Source of the DNA: Paraburkholderia bryophila
GTDB taxonomy: Bacteria; Pseudomonadota; Gammaproteobacteria; Burkholderiales; Burkholderiaceae
Assembly (NCBI RefSeq): GCF_013409255.1
Contig: NZ_JACCAS010000002.1
Coordinates: forward strand, 186,001 to 250,000
DNA: 64,000 nt
Direction of reading: 5' to 3'
In this document: positions 1-9,090 of the stretch, in pieces
How positions within the stretch are numbered: the first letter of the stretch is position 1
Layout: every line of letters starts with the position of its first letter
Program-made: the position numbers and the translations under genes
The notes under the pieces: generated by a model
Database searches by the model: none
Told to the model about the DNA's origin: nothing
The model's input: only the letters and a program-made list of their open reading frames with translations

Positions 1-72
1 TTGCTTGATCTGGTCGGACACCACGTCGGAAAGCCGTTTGCGCGTGAAAGACTGGATCGGGCGAAATGGCAT
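1..72 (-). CDS. GntR-family transcriptional regulator, 5' end only (cut by window edge)
   Basis: On the minus strand an ATG at position 72 opens 24 codons without a stop up to the window edge. The peptide begins MPFRPIQSFTRKRLSD and continues VVSDQIKQ, the usual start of a FadR/GntR-type winged-helix regulator (R-L-x-x-x-V-x-x-Q-I). The rest lies outside the window, so the effector and subfamily cannot be judged. It reads away from the aminotransferase on its right, with about 144 bases of non-coding DNA between. Confidence 0.6.
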   Translation of the reverse strand, partial: MPFRPIQSFTRKRLSDVVSDQIKQ

Positions 73-216
73 GGGCAGCGGTGGAACAGTGGGGAGAGCC
101 GGGTTATAAGGCGGGACTCAACGCACCCTGCCACCGCGCGAGCGAGGCCTGATGCGAGTGCGTCGAAGCATTGAATTATACCGGTCCACGGTTCGCGCCG
201 AACCCGCCTTCGAGGC

Positions 217-1398
217 CTAGTGCGCCGCCTTCAATCCGCCGACAAACGCCGCGATCCGCTCGCACGCATCGATCAGCTGCACTTCATCGACCACGAAACC
301 GAGCCGCACGAAGCCATTCGCGGTATCGCCGAACGCGCTCGCGTCGAGCAGCGACACGCCTTTCGCGCGAAACAGTTGCCACGTGAAATCGACCGTATCG
401 AGGCCGGTGCCGCTCACGTCGACCATCATGAACATGCCCGCTTCGGGCAGCAGACAGCGCAAACCCGGCACGCGATGCAGGCGCTCGAACACCACGTCGC
501 GGCGACGCCGATAAATCTCGCGCATTTCAGCGGCGATTTGCGCCTTGTGCTGCAAAGCCGTCAACGCGGCCTGCTGAATAAAGCCCGGCAAACCATAGAG
601 CATGGCGAGCGCAAGCCGCCCCCAATGCTCGATCAACTCCGTCGGTCCAATCGCCCAGCCGACGCGCCAGCCCGCCATGGCATGCGATTTCGACAGACTG
701 CCGAGCGTCACCGTGCGCTCCGCCATGCCGGGCAGCGCCCCGATGCTTACATGCTCGCGTTCGAACGTGAGCTCCGCATACACCTCGTCGGACAGCACCC
801 ACAGATCATGCTCGCAAGCGAGCCGTGCGATGCGTTCCAGATCGGCACGCGGCATCACCACGCCGGTGGGATTGCACGGCGTCGCGAAGAAAATGGCCCG
901 GGTGCGCGGCGTGATCGCCGCTTCGAGCACGTCGCAGTTGATATGAAAGGCGCGCGCCGCGTCGACCGGCACGGCCACCAGCGTGGCGCCCGCCGCGCGC
1001 ACGCAGGCTTCGTAGGTCAGATACATCGGCTCGGGGACGATCACTTCGTCGCCGGCTTGCAGCAGGCACAGCGACGCGGCGAACACGCCGTTCTGCGCGC
1101 CGGCGGTCAGGATCACGTTGGCCGCATTGGTCGCGACGCCGGTCATGCGCGCGTGTTCTTCGGCGATCGCCACGCGCACGGGTTCGCGGCCGGACACCGC
1201 GCTGTAGTGCGTGTCGCCGCCGCGCAATGCCTCGACCGCGCGCTCGACGATCGGCGCGGGCGTGGCGAAATCGGGGTCGCCCACGCTCAGCACGATGACG
1301 TCTTCACCGTTGGCCAGCGCCTGTTGCGCCGTGCGATGAATCTCCCACGCCGACGTGCGCCTGCCCTGCAAGCGCTCCACCAGATTCGAGTACTTCAT
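217..1398 (-). CDS. Pyridoxal-phosphate-dependent class I/II aminotransferase
   Basis: 393-residue fold-type I aminotransferase. The PLP-binding lysine lies in the motif GSLSKSHAMAGWRVGW (K237), preceded by the conserved NPTG loop (CNPTGVV) and the LSDEVYAEL motif that holds the cofactor pyridine ring. It transfers an amino group between an amino acid and a 2-oxo acid in the cytoplasm; the substrate cannot be read from sequence. Start chosen at MKYSNLVERLQ, because the family begins here and the upstream 15 codons (MPHYIGGSSKNGVNA) look untranslated. Single gene, same strand as rpoN but separated from it by a hairpin. Confidence 0.9.
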   Translation of the reverse strand: MKYSNLVERLQGRRTSAWEIHRTAQQALANGEDVIVLSVGDPDFATPAPIVERAVEALRGGDTHYSAVSGREPVRVAIAEEHARMTGVATNAANVILTAGAQNGVFAASLCLLQAGDEVIVPEPMYLTYEACVRAAGATLVAVPVDAARAFHINCDVLEAAITPRTRAIFFATPCNPTGVVMPRADLERIARLACEHDLWVLSDEVYAELTFEREHVSIGALPGMAERTVTLGSLSKSHAMAGWRVGWAIGPTELIEHWGRLALAMLYGLPGFIQQAALTALQHKAQIAAEMREIYRRRRDVVFERLHRVPGLRCLLPEAGMFMMVDVSGTGLDTVDFTWQLFRAKGVSLLDASAFGDTANGFVRLGFVVDEVQLIDACERIAAFVGGLKAAH

Positions 1399-1464
1399 TG
1401 CGTTCACCCCGTTTTTACTGGACCCGCCAATGTAATGGGGCAAACAGCAAACGTCCAGATACGA

Positions 1465-1503
1465 AGAAGCGCCACGCGAACGGACAGTTCGCGTGGCGCT
1501 TCT
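1465..1503. terminator. Strong hairpin between aminotransferase and rpoN
   Basis: A 16-bp perfect stem (AGAAGCGCCACGCGAA paired with TTCGCGTGGCGCTTCT) around a 7-base loop, followed on the plus strand by TTTTT. It lies about 100 bases beyond the rpoN stop codon in the rpoN reading direction, so it probably ends rpoN transcription. The U-run is on the opposite strand, so it may act in both directions. Confidence 0.7.
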
Positions 1504-1600
1504 TTTTACATCGGTTCAGCAGAGTCTTTGCGCGGGAAGCGCGCGCCGCCTGGTGGCGCTGACGCTAACGCTCAACGTGCGCGAATGCGTCCCGCACCGC

Positions 1601-3103
1601 TCACATCTGCCGACGCAATTCCGCCGGCGGCACCTTCATCAGATGCCGGTACTTCGCCACCGTACGACGCGCCACCAGCACGCCCTGATCGGCGAGCATC
1701 CTGGCGAGCGAGACGTCCGACAGCGGATCGCGCGCGTTTTCCGCAGCGATCATTTCCTTGAGCAGCGCCCGCACCGCGGCGGCCGAACAGGTCCCACCGC
1801 TTTCCGTGCCGAGCTCGCGCGGGAAGAAATGCTTGAATTCGAAAATACCGCGCGGCGTGGCCATATATTTGTTGCCCGTGGCACGCGAAATCGTGGACTC
1901 GTGCAGACCGAGTTCGTCGGCGACATCGCGCAGCACCATCGGTTTCAACGCAATTTCACCGTACTGGAAGAACGCTTTCTGATGCGCGACGATGCACTCC
2001 GCCACGCGCTGAATCGTGTCGAAGCGCTGCTGCGCATTACGGATCAGCCAGCGCGCTTCCTGCAATTGCTGCGCGAGCGGCGAACGGCTCGCGCCAGCCG
2101 ACTGCGCGAACAGCTCCGCATACATGCGGTGAATGCGCGCCCGCGGCTGCACCGCCGGATTGATCGCCACCGCCCACTTGTTGCGCACCTGACGCACGAT
2201 CACGTCCGGCACCACGTAGTTGTCTTCGGTACGGCCGTAGCAGTTGCCCGGCTTCGGGTCGAGCTTACGCACCAGTGCGCAGGCCACGCGCAATTCATCC
2301 GCGCTGCAGCCGATCTGCTTTTGCAATTCAGCCTGCTCGCGGCGCGCGAGACGTTCCAGATGATGATCGACGATCTGTCGCGCCACCTCACGTCCCGGCG
2401 TGTCGTCCGGCAACGCATTCACCTGCAGCGACAGACACTCCGACAGCGAACGCGCGCCCAAACCCGGACGGTCGAGCGATTGCACGAGACGCAGCGCCAC
2501 CAGCAATTCATCTTCGGTCAGTTCCGGTTCGAGATCGACGCTGTCGGCGAGATCCGCGAGGTCCTGACGCAGATAGCCGTCGTCGTCGAGCGCCTCGATG
2601 ATGAAGCGGGCCACCGCGCGATCGCGATCGTCGAGGCGATACAGCCGCAGCGCATCGTGCAGTTGCTCGCGCAACGTGGGTTGCGAACGCGCCCATTCGG
2701 CGGGATCGCTGCTGTCGGAATCGCCGTTCTGACGGGCCGAGCTACGGCTGCCGTAGTCGCCCGAGAAATCGCCGCCGAAGTCGCCCGCGTCGCCGGGCAT
2801 GTCGTCCTGGCCCGCGCTTTCCATCGAGTCGCCGCTGGCCGCTTCGGCGGGCATGGCGTCGGGTTCGGCGCTCGCGACGGCGTCGGTCGAGGGCAGCGCG
2901 CCGGCGTCCTCGCCCGGCGAGGTGGTTGCCAGCGCAACGTCTTCCGTTTCCGACGAGTCGTACTCGAGGAACGGATTGGTATCGAGCGCCGTGCGCAACT
3001 CCTGTTGAAACTCGAGAGACGACAACTGCAACAGTCGCACCGATTGCTGAAGACGCGGCGTGAGTGCGAGAGACTGCCTTGTGCGAAGTTCGATGGAAGG
3101 CAT
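1601..3103 (-). CDS. rpoN: RNA polymerase sigma-54 factor
   Basis: 500-residue sigma-54. The N-terminal activator-binding region I is recognisable (MPSIELRTRQSLALTPRLQQ, Leu/Gln-rich), followed by an acidic region II (residues about 60-120), the core-binding domain, the HTH and the C-terminal RpoN box ARRTVAKYR at residues 478-486, which recognises the -24 element. Sigma-54 directs polymerase to GG-N10-GC promoters and needs an AAA+ activator. The usual rpoN neighbours (lptB, hpf, ptsN, rapZ) are absent, so this is probably a second copy (rpoN2 type), as known in Burkholderia. Several sigma-54-like promoters occur in the next 10 kb. Confidence 0.95.
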   Translation of the reverse strand: MPSIELRTRQSLALTPRLQQSVRLLQLSSLEFQQELRTALDTNPFLEYDSSETEDVALATTSPGEDAGALPSTDAVASAEPDAMPAEAASGDSMESAGQDDMPGDAGDFGGDFSGDYGSRSSARQNGDSDSSDPAEWARSQPTLREQLHDALRLYRLDDRDRAVARFIIEALDDDGYLRQDLADLADSVDLEPELTEDELLVALRLVQSLDRPGLGARSLSECLSLQVNALPDDTPGREVARQIVDHHLERLARREQAELQKQIGCSADELRVACALVRKLDPKPGNCYGRTEDNYVVPDVIVRQVRNKWAVAINPAVQPRARIHRMYAELFAQSAGASRSPLAQQLQEARWLIRNAQQRFDTIQRVAECIVAHQKAFFQYGEIALKPMVLRDVADELGLHESTISRATGNKYMATPRGIFEFKHFFPRELGTESGGTCSAAAVRALLKEMIAAENARDPLSDVSLARMLADQGVLVARRTVAKYRHLMKVPPAELRRQM

Positions 3104-3627
3104 TGTAGTGAGGTCCCGTTAGTGGCCGAAAGATGGTTCGTGACCTCCTTAGAGCAACTGTCGTACCAGCTCGCGCAACACGCTGTTTTTTATATGGTTT
3201 GCGTTTTCAGGCCCGCCAATTGCGCAGGCGCCGCGCGGCCTTTTTTACAACCACCCGGCAAATTCCGGACCCTGTCGGCGCAGCCTGCCTGACACCGCGT
3301 TGCATCGCCATTCATCGCTATTCCTCAGCCGAAATATCCGCCCCGTAACGGTTTTGCCGCGTTCCCAGGCTGATACCAGGCCGATACGGCCACATGCAGG
3401 CACACCCCTTGCGGATGAGCACTATGTGGACGGACGCCGGTTTTTGCAGTGGCAGTGAACGCGGCAACGCAGCGAATCGCCAGGCAAGCACCTTCGTCCG
3501 GTGTCGATAACGGGCCGTGACGGAACCGTAGCGGCAACGACCCCACGCGAGTCATCAGCGGCTTCGGTCGCGATCGTTCGCAGGCAACAAGACCGCCATT
3601 TTCATCAACACCCGAAGGAGAAACCAT
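3104..3627. other. Intergenic region between divergent rpoN and the BON-domain gene
   Basis: About 520 bases without a convincing gene. It holds the rpoN promoter region on the left and a candidate sigma-54 promoter for the BON gene at 3398-3413. A ribosome-binding site (GAAGGAG) lies just before 3628. The remainder shows nothing I recognise. Confidence 0.6.
3398..3413 (+). promoter_or_regulatory. Candidate sigma-54 promoter for the BON-domain gene
   Basis: AGGCACACCCCTTGCG has the -24 element (A)GGCAC, exactly 10 bases between GG and GC, and a -12 TTGC. The only departure from the TGGCAC-N5-TTGC consensus is the first base. Start of transcription would fall near 3424, leaving a leader of about 200 bases. 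Confidence 0.45.
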
Positions 3628-3966
3628 ATGAAGACGATCCAATTTCTCAAGGCAGCAGGTAGCATTGCTTGTGTCGCATTCGCACTGAACGCTACGGCGC
3701 AGACCAGCGCCTCGGCGCCGTCGGCGGCGTCGGAAACCATCGGCCAGCACGTCGACGACGGCACCATCACCACCAAGGCCAAGGCCGATCTGCTCGCGGC
3801 CAAGAACGTCAAGTCGACCCATATCCACGTGAAGACCCGCAAGGGCGTGGTGTGGCTCACGGGCTCGGTGCCTTCGTCCGACGACAAGGCCGCGGCCGGC
3901 GAAGTGGTCGAAGCCGTCAAGGGCGTGTCGAGCGTGAAGAACCATCTGAAGATCGCCGCCGAATAA
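3628..3966 (+). CDS. Secreted BON-domain protein
   Basis: 112 residues: a signal peptide (MKTIQFLKAAGSIACVAFAL, cleavage near NATAQ-T) and one BON domain spanning about residues 45-111 with the typical turn GVVWLTGSVPSSDDKAAA and the closing GVSSVKNHLKI. BON proteins (OsmY and relatives) are periplasmic or outer-membrane associated, bind phospholipid and are induced by osmotic or envelope stress. Standard GAAGGAG site 7 bases before the ATG. Monocistronic, followed directly by an insertion sequence. A sigma-54-like site lies upstream. Confidence 0.85.
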   Translation: MKTIQFLKAAGSIACVAFALNATAQTSASAPSAASETIGQHVDDGTITTKAKADLLAAKNVKSTHIHVKTRKGVVWLTGSVPSSDDKAAAGEVVEAVKGVSSVKNHLKIAAE

Positions 3967-4128
3967 GATTGGGCGATGTGACGGGCGGGCGCCGGTTAGC
4001 ACCGGTCCCTTCCCGCTGCGCTCCAGCGGAACACAGCCAAGCCGTTCGCCCTGCGCGAACGGTTCAGACTGCTGACAAAGTACCCCCAAAGCCTGGCCTT
4101 GCGTCGGGCTTTGTCGTTTAATTGGGGC

Positions 4129-5631
4129 ATGCTGAAGACACCGACGCCCATGCAGCACGAACTCGAGATGGTGACGCTCGAGGAACTCGTGCCGAAGGAC
4201 CACCTGCTGCGCCAGATCGACGCGGCGGTGGATTTCGAATTCATCCGTGAGAAGGTGGCGCACCTGTATTGCGCGGACAACGGGCGCCCAGCGCTCGATC
4301 CGGTGGTGATGTTCAAATTGCTGTTCATCGGCTACCTGTTCGGGGTACGCAGTGAGCGCCAGCTCATGCGCGAGGTGCAGGTCAACGTGGCCTACCGGTG
4401 GTTTGCACGCTTTCGGCTCACGGACCGGGTGCCTGACGCCTCGACGTTCTCGCAGAACCGGCGACGGCGCTTCACCGACACGACGGTCTACCAGGAGATC
4501 TTCGACGCAATCGTGCAGCAGGCGATCGGGCGCGGCATGGTCGAGGGACGGGTGCTCTACACCGACAGCACCCACCTGAAGGCGAACGCCAACAAGCGCA
4601 AGTTTGATCTGGTGCAGCTCGAACAGGCGCCTTCGGCTTATCTGGCGGCGCTGGACGCTGCGGTCGATGCGGACCGGGCAGCGCACGATAAGAAGCCGCT
4701 GCGGCGCGACGAACGCAAAGGCCCCGACGACGATGAGGGCTCGAGGTCGGCTGCCACACCGGAGCGCAAGGAAACGAAGGTCAGCCGCACCGACCCGGAC
4801 AGCGGCTACATGGTGCGCGACGACAAGCCCACGGGCTTCTTCTACCTGGATCACCGCACGGTCGATGCGCGCTATTCAATCGTCACCGACACGCATGTGA
4901 CACCCGCCTCGGTGCACGACAGCCAGCCGTATCTGGCGCGGCTGGACCGGCAGCGCGAACGCTTTGGCTTCCAGGTGCAGGCGGTGGGGCTGGATGCGGG
5001 CTACTTCACGCCGGCAATCTGCCAGGGGCTGGAGGATCGCGGCATTGAGGGCGTGATGGGCTACCGCACGCCGAATCACAAGCCCGGGTTCTTCTACAAA
5101 CGCGAGTTCAGATACAGCCGGTATCGCGAGGAATACACGTGCCCACGCGGGCAGGTACTGCGCTACAGCACGACAAACCGCGCGGGCTATCAGGAGTTCA
5201 GGTCCGATCCGTCGCGCTGCGGCACCTGTGAGGCGCGCGGCCAATGCACGACGAGCGCAAACCATGTGAAGGTGGTCATCCGGCACGTATGGGAGCGCGC
5301 GAAGGAGCGCGTCGATGCGCGTCGCCTGACCGACTGGGGCAAGGCGATCTACAAACGGCGCAAGGAAACGGTGGAGCGCAGCTTCGCGGATGCCAAGCAG
5401 CTGCATGGGCATCGCTACGCGAGGATGCGCGGGCTGCGCAAGGTGGCCGAGCAGTGCCTGCTCGGCGCTGCGGCGCAGAACATCAAGAAGATCGCGCTGC
5501 TGGTGGCACGCCTGCGGGCGTGTTTATGCGTGCGCCAGCGGCCCGGCAATCGCCTGCAGTGGCTCATCGCTGCACTTCTGGCCCGTTTCAACCGCCACGT
5601 CGTGCTTCACTGCCAGATTTGCTTTGCCTGA
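4129..5631 (+). CDS. IS1182-family transposase (DDE)
   Basis: 500-residue transposase. An N-terminal region (LVPKDHLLRQIDAAVDF) and a zinc-finger-like cysteine cluster (EYTCPRGQ, CGTCEARGQC) flank an RNase H-like DDE core. Visible acidic residues are in LYTDSTHLKANANK, GLDAGYFTP and KETVERSFADAKQLHG. Start chosen at MLKTPTPMQHELEMV, the family N-terminus. The frame is intact, so the element may still be active. It is the only gene of the element. Confidence 0.9.
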   Translation: MLKTPTPMQHELEMVTLEELVPKDHLLRQIDAAVDFEFIREKVAHLYCADNGRPALDPVVMFKLLFIGYLFGVRSERQLMREVQVNVAYRWFARFRLTDRVPDASTFSQNRRRRFTDTTVYQEIFDAIVQQAIGRGMVEGRVLYTDSTHLKANANKRKFDLVQLEQAPSAYLAALDAAVDADRAAHDKKPLRRDERKGPDDDEGSRSAATPERKETKVSRTDPDSGYMVRDDKPTGFFYLDHRTVDARYSIVTDTHVTPASVHDSQPYLARLDRQRERFGFQVQAVGLDAGYFTPAICQGLEDRGIEGVMGYRTPNHKPGFFYKREFRYSRYREEYTCPRGQVLRYSTTNRAGYQEFRSDPSRCGTCEARGQCTTSANHVKVVIRHVWERAKERVDARRLTDWGKAIYKRRKETVERSFADAKQLHGHRYARMRGLRKVAEQCLLGAAAQNIKKIALLVARLRACLCVRQRPGNRLQWLIAALLARFNRHVVLHCQICFA

Positions 5632-5637
5632 AAAACA

Positions 5638-5667
5638 AAACCCCACGCTCCGAAAAACGTGGGGTTG
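5638..5667 (+). terminator. Hairpin after the IS1182 transposase
   Basis: AACCCCACG and CGTGGGGTT form a 9-bp stem with a 12-base loop just past the transposase stop, inside the element. The stem resembles a terminator but has no long U-run on the plus strand. Confidence 0.5.
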
Positions 5668-5851
5668 GTCAGCAGTCTGAGCCGTTCGCCCTGCGCGAAC
5701 GGCTTTTTCTTTGCCGCGCCGTTTTCGCGGTGCGTGGGATAATCACAAAGTTTGCCCGAAGCGCGGCTCAAAAGGCTGTTCGCACGGGCGCGTGAGGGGC
5801 CTTTACTCCCGTGGCCCGCTACCTTTTCCGCGTTACTTTTCAACCACCACC

Positions 5852-7711
5852 ATGCCCGCATACCGTTCCAAAACCTCCACCGCCGGCCGCAACATGGCAG
5901 GGGCGCGCTCGCTGTGGCGCGCCACCGGCATGAAAGACGAAGACTTTTCCAAGCCGATCATCGCGGTCGTCAATTCGTTCACCCAGTTCGTGCCCGGTCA
6001 CGTGCACCTGAAAGACCTGGGCCAGCTCGTCGCGCGCGAAATCGAAGCCGCGGGCGGCGTCGCCAAAGAATTCAACACCATTGCCGTCGACGACGGCATT
6101 GCCATGGGCCACGACGGCATGCTGTATTCGCTGCCCAGCCGCGACATCATCGCGGACTCGGTCGAATACATGGTCAATGCGCACTGCGCCGACGCCATGG
6201 TCTGCATCTCGAACTGCGACAAGATCACCCCGGGCATGCTGATGGCCGCCATGCGGCTCAACATTCCGGTGATCTTCGTCTCGGGCGGCCCGATGGAAGC
6301 CGGCAAGACGCGCCTCGCGAATCCGAAGACCGGTACCATCGAGTTCAAGAAGCTCGACCTGGTGGACGCCATGGTGATCGCCGCCGACCCGAGCTATTCC
6401 GACGCCGACGTCGCCGAAGTGGAACGTTCCGCCTGCCCGACCTGCGGCTCGTGCTCGGGCATGTTCACGGCCAATTCGATGAACTGCCTGACCGAAGCGC
6501 TCGGTCTGTCGCTGCCGGGTAACGGCACGGTGGTGGCAACCCACGCCGACCGCGAGCAGTTGTTCAAGCGCGCCGGCCGCCAGGTGGTGGAACTGGCACG
6601 CCAGTATTACGAAGAAGAAAACGCGTCGATCCTGCCGCGCGCGGTGGGCTTCAAGGCGTTCGAAAACGCCATGACGCTGGACATCGCCATGGGCGGTTCG
6701 ACCAACACGATCCTGCACTTGCTGGCGATTGCCCGCGAAGCGGAGATCGACTTCACGATGACCGACATCGACCGCCTGTCGCGCATCGTGCCGCAGTTGT
6801 GCAAGGTGGCGCCGAACACCAACAAGTACCACATCGAAGACGTGCATCGCGCGGGCGGCATCATGGCGATCCTGGGCGAGCTGGACCGCGCGGGCAAGCT
6901 GCACACCGACGTGCCCACCGTGCACACCGCCACGCTGAAAGATGCGCTGGACCAGTGGGACATCGTCCGTACGCAAGACGAAGCCGTGCGGACCTTCTAC
7001 ATGGCAGGCCCCGCCGGTGTTCCGACGCAGATCGCGTTCAGCCAGAACACGCGTTGGCCGAGCCTGGATCTCGACCGTGCCGAAGGCTGCATCCGTTCGT
7101 ACGAACACGCGTTCTCGAAAGAAGGCGGGCTCGGCGTGCTGACCGGCAACATCGCGCTCGACGGTTGCGTCGTGAAGACCGCGGGCGTCGACGAGAGCAT
7201 TCACGTGTTCGAGGGCACGGCCCATGTGACCGAATCGCAAGACGAAGCGGTCGAGGACATTCTCAACGACAAGGTCAAGGCCGGCGACGTGGTTATCGTG
7301 CGCTACGAAGGCCCCAAGGGCGGTCCCGGCATGCAGGAAATGCTCTACCCGACGAGCTATATCAAGTCGAAGGGGTTGGGCAAGGCTTGCGCGCTGCTGA
7401 CCGACGGCCGCTTTTCGGGTGGCACCTCGGGGCTGTCGATCGGCCACTGCTCGCCTGAGGCGGCAGCCGGCGGTGCGATCGGCCTGGTGCGTAACGGCGA
7501 CAAGATCCGTATCGACATTCCGAACCGCACGATCAACGTGCTGGTGTCCGATGAGGAACTCGCGCGCCGTCGCGAAGTGCAGAACGCGAAGGGCTGGAAG
7601 CCTGCGAATCCGCGTCCGCGCAAGGTGTCCGCGGCGCTGAAGGCGTACGCCAAGCTGGTGATGTCGGCCGATAAGGGCGCGGTGCGCGATCTGTCGCTGC
7701 TGGACGACTGA
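5852..7711 (+). CDS. ilvD: Dihydroxy-acid dehydratase
   Basis: 619 residues, close to the 616 of the E. coli enzyme. It dehydrates 2,3-dihydroxy-isovalerate and -methylvalerate to 2-oxo acids in valine and isoleucine synthesis. The iron-sulfur cysteines are in the conserved [10 protein letters not shown] and [18 protein letters not shown] segments; the Mg/substrate motifs [13 protein letters not shown] and [10 protein letters not shown] are also present. Start set at [19 protein letters not shown], the family N-terminus; a longer frame begins 47 codons upstream but reads into non-conserved sequence. Stands alone, not in an ilv operon, and ends at a hairpin. Confidence 0.96.
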   Translation: MPAYRSKTSTAGRNMAGARSLWRATGMKDEDFSKPIIAVVNSFTQFVPGHVHLKDLGQLVAREIEAAGGVAKEFNTIAVDDGIAMGHDGMLYSLPSRDIIADSVEYMVNAHCADAMVCISNCDKITPGMLMAAMRLNIPVIFVSGGPMEAGKTRLANPKTGTIEFKKLDLVDAMVIAADPSYSDADVAEVERSACPTCGSCSGMFTANSMNCLTEALGLSLPGNGTVVATHADREQLFKRAGRQVVELARQYYEEENASILPRAVGFKAFENAMTLDIAMGGSTNTILHLLAIAREAEIDFTMTDIDRLSRIVPQLCKVAPNTNKYHIEDVHRAGGIMAILGELDRAGKLHTDVPTVHTATLKDALDQWDIVRTQDEAVRTFYMAGPAGVPTQIAFSQNTRWPSLDLDRAEGCIRSYEHAFSKEGGLGVLTGNIALDGCVVKTAGVDESIHVFEGTAHVTESQDEAVEDILNDKVKAGDVVIVRYEGPKGGPGMQEMLYPTSYIKSKGLGKACALLTDGRFSGGTSGLSIGHCSPEAAAGGAIGLVRNGDKIRIDIPNRTINVLVSDEELARRREVQNAKGWKPANPRPRKVSAALKAYAKLVMSADKGAVRDLSLLDD

Positions 7712-7744
7712 TCCTGCGGCGGGCTGCGGGCCCGTTCGTGTCGA

Positions 7745-7770
7745 AGCCGCTCTACGGAGCGGCTTTTTTT
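7745..7770 (+). terminator. Rho-independent terminator of ilvD
   Basis: AGCCGCTCTACGGAGCGGCT hairpin followed by TTTTTT, 34 bases after the ilvD stop. The arrangement (GC-rich 8-bp stem, short loop, U-run) is textbook. Confidence 0.9.
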
Positions 7771-7926
7771 ATGCGTGCGACTTTCGCTGCGATGCGCAAT
7801 GCGATCATTGCGGAGCGCCACGCCTCACACACAACGGCCTGGCGCTTTTACAAGCACCAGGCCGCTGAACTGCTCATACAACCATTTCATGCAGCCACTA
7901 ACGCGCGGCCGCCCATTCACCCGCTA

Positions 7927-8379
7927 TCAACGCTTCGCCGCCGCGTACTGATCGCGCAGATCGCGCACGCGGTCATGGTTCTGCAGCACGCCCTGATACT
8001 GCCGCTCGACGATCGCGCGGACGTCCACCGGCAAATCCTTTTCGAGCGCGTCGTGATAGTGCTTCTTCGCGACGTCTTCGCCCTTTTCACAATCGGCCAG
8101 GATGTCGTGGTCGCTGCGGTCCGTGACGGCCGACTTCAGATCGACCCAGCCGCGATGCAACGCGCCGCTCATGCTGCCGCCCGTGTCGGGCTTGCCGCCC
8201 AACGCCTGCACGGCGTCCTGCAACTCACGCGCGCCACGCGTGCAGTCTTCGGCACGCGATAGAAACATCGTCTTCAACTGCGCGTCGTGCGCGTCGTCGG
8301 ACGCTTTGCGAAAGCCCTTCTCGCCGTCCTTCGACGTTTCGACCAGATCGTTCAGTACGGAAACAACGTTCGTAGCCAT
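7927..8379 (-). CDS. PA2169/DUF2383-family four-helix-bundle stress protein
   Basis: 150 residues, all helical, beginning MATNVVSVLNDLVETSKDGE. The family (PA2169-like, DUF2383) has the signature LNDLVETSKDGEKGFRKA and a ferritin-like helical bundle. Function is unknown, but members are commonly stress-induced and sit beside other envelope-stress genes, as here. Start at 8379 is fixed by a strong GGAGGTA site just upstream; the open frame continues another 75 codons but lacks family similarity. A weak sigma-54-like site lies about 85 bases upstream. Confidence 0.85.
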   Translation of the reverse strand: MATNVVSVLNDLVETSKDGEKGFRKASDDAHDAQLKTMFLSRAEDCTRGARELQDAVQALGGKPDTGGSMSGALHRGWVDLKSAVTDRSDHDILADCEKGEDVAKKHYHDALEKDLPVDVRAIVERQYQGVLQNHDRVRDLRDQYAAAKR

Positions 8380-8461
8380 GCAATACCTCCAGGGGTTTCG
8401 TTGATCGTGGAATCCGTCAGCCGGCAGGTGCGAGCCAGCGACGGCCTTCGTTGAGATATCC

Positions 8462-8476
8462 GCATGACGCGTGCCC
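8462..8476 (-). promoter_or_regulatory. Weak candidate sigma-54 promoter for the DUF2383 gene
   Basis: Read on the minus strand: GGGCACGCGTCATGC, that is GGCACG at -24, GG-N10-GC spacing, and ATGC in place of TTGC at -12. One mismatch in each element. Start of transcription would lie near 8452, about 70 bases before the ATG. Confidence 0.3.
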
Positions 8477-8618
8477 GGCATGCAAAGGCGAAAGATCAGG
8501 CGAATCAGCGCGAAAGAAACTTTCGTGGTCGCTGCCAATCTTGCCAACCGAAGTAAATGTTGCGCGCCGCGTTCGTCACGCATGCGCTGAACGCCTCGCT
8601 GCACGGCGCTTTCCTCAA

Positions 8619-8635
8619 TGGCACGACGGTTGCTT
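8619..8635 (+). promoter_or_regulatory. Near-perfect sigma-54 promoter
   Basis: TGGCACGACGGTTGCTT matches the consensus TGGCACG-N4-TTGCW at every conserved base. It points to the small gene at 8737, with a predicted transcript start near 8646 and a leader of about 90 bases. Confidence 0.75.
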
Positions 8636-8736
8636 TATAAGCTGCGCCCGCACGACGCCGACAACACAAAACATCCGGCCATTCGCGCGAAGGAATTCAG
8701 AACAACAGGCAGGCAAAAACGACAGGGAGTGTCACC

Positions 8737-8979
8737 ATGAAAATCAGGCGCGCGGAATATCTGGTTGCCATTGCAATCGTCACGTCAGCGACCGTGATGC
8801 AGATTCGCGAACATTTCGTGCAGCACGAAACAACGCCGGCTAGCATGCAAAACATGTCGGCGTCGTGCGGCGCGATGCACGAAGGTCTGGTGCCCGCTGG
8901 CTGCGAAGCGACCGGCGACCATCGTCAGGTGGATCGTGCGCCGGTACCGTCGCATGATGCGCCGCGAATATGGGTGTGA
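8737..8979 (+). CDS. Small hypothetical protein with N-terminal membrane segment
   Basis: 80 residues: MKIRRAEYLVAIAIVTSATV forms a short positively charged start and one hydrophobic helix, followed by a His/Met-containing hydrophilic tail with two cysteines (SASCGAMHEG and PAGCEATGD). Family not recognised. A GACAGGGAGTGTCACC site precedes the ATG. Support comes from the ribosome site, the sigma-54 promoter about 100 bases upstream and the terminator 30 bases after the stop. It may be an inner-membrane or exported stress peptide; this is inference. Confidence 0.6.
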   Translation: MKIRRAEYLVAIAIVTSATVMQIREHFVQHETTPASMQNMSASCGAMHEGLVPAGCEATGDHRQVDRAPVPSHDAPRIWV

Positions 8980-9011
8980 ATGCGGCGCGTCAGCGTCAGG
9001 TAAATCAACGC

Positions 9012-9040
9012 AAAACGGCCCGACATTTGTCGGGCCGTTT
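9012..9040. terminator. Bidirectional terminator
   Basis: AAACGGCCCGACA and TGTCGGGCCGTTT form a 13-bp stem with a 2-base loop and A/T runs on both sides. It separates the convergent small gene (8737-8979) and the glycine-zipper gene (9091-9672). Confidence 0.85.
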
Positions 9041-9090
9041 GCTATCCAACGCTTCCAGAACGAAGCCGGAAACAGCTCACATTCGCTGCA

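Larger units (their letters stand above)
4041..5703 (+). mobile_element. IS1182-family insertion sequence bounded by a repeated palindrome
   Basis: The transposase gene is bracketed by 13-bp inverted repeats TCAGACTGCTGAC (4064-4076) and its complement GTCAGCAGTCTGA (5668-5680). Immediately outside both ends lies the same 22-bp palindrome (GCCGTTCGC...GCGAACGG) in the same orientation (4041-4062, 5681-5702), which looks like a palindromic target that was duplicated on insertion. The element sits between the BON gene and ilvD and breaks neither. An internal hairpin (5638-5667) follows the transposase. Confidence 0.75.
8380..8736. other. Divergent intergenic region with two sigma-54-like sites
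   Basis: About 360 bases between the DUF2383 gene (leftward) and a small membrane-protein gene (rightward). I see no gene or RNA in it. It contains one sigma-54-like site on each strand (8462-8476 minus, 8619-8635 plus). Confidence 0.6.

Noticed and set aside
220..1761. Long plus-strand open frame (513 codons) opposite the aminotransferase
   Set aside because: Arg/His/Ala-rich shadow of the real gene typical of high-GC DNA; no start signal, no family similarity.
3325..4854. 509-codon minus-strand frame spanning the BON gene and half of the transposase
   Set aside because: Runs opposite two well-supported genes and crosses an insertion-sequence boundary.
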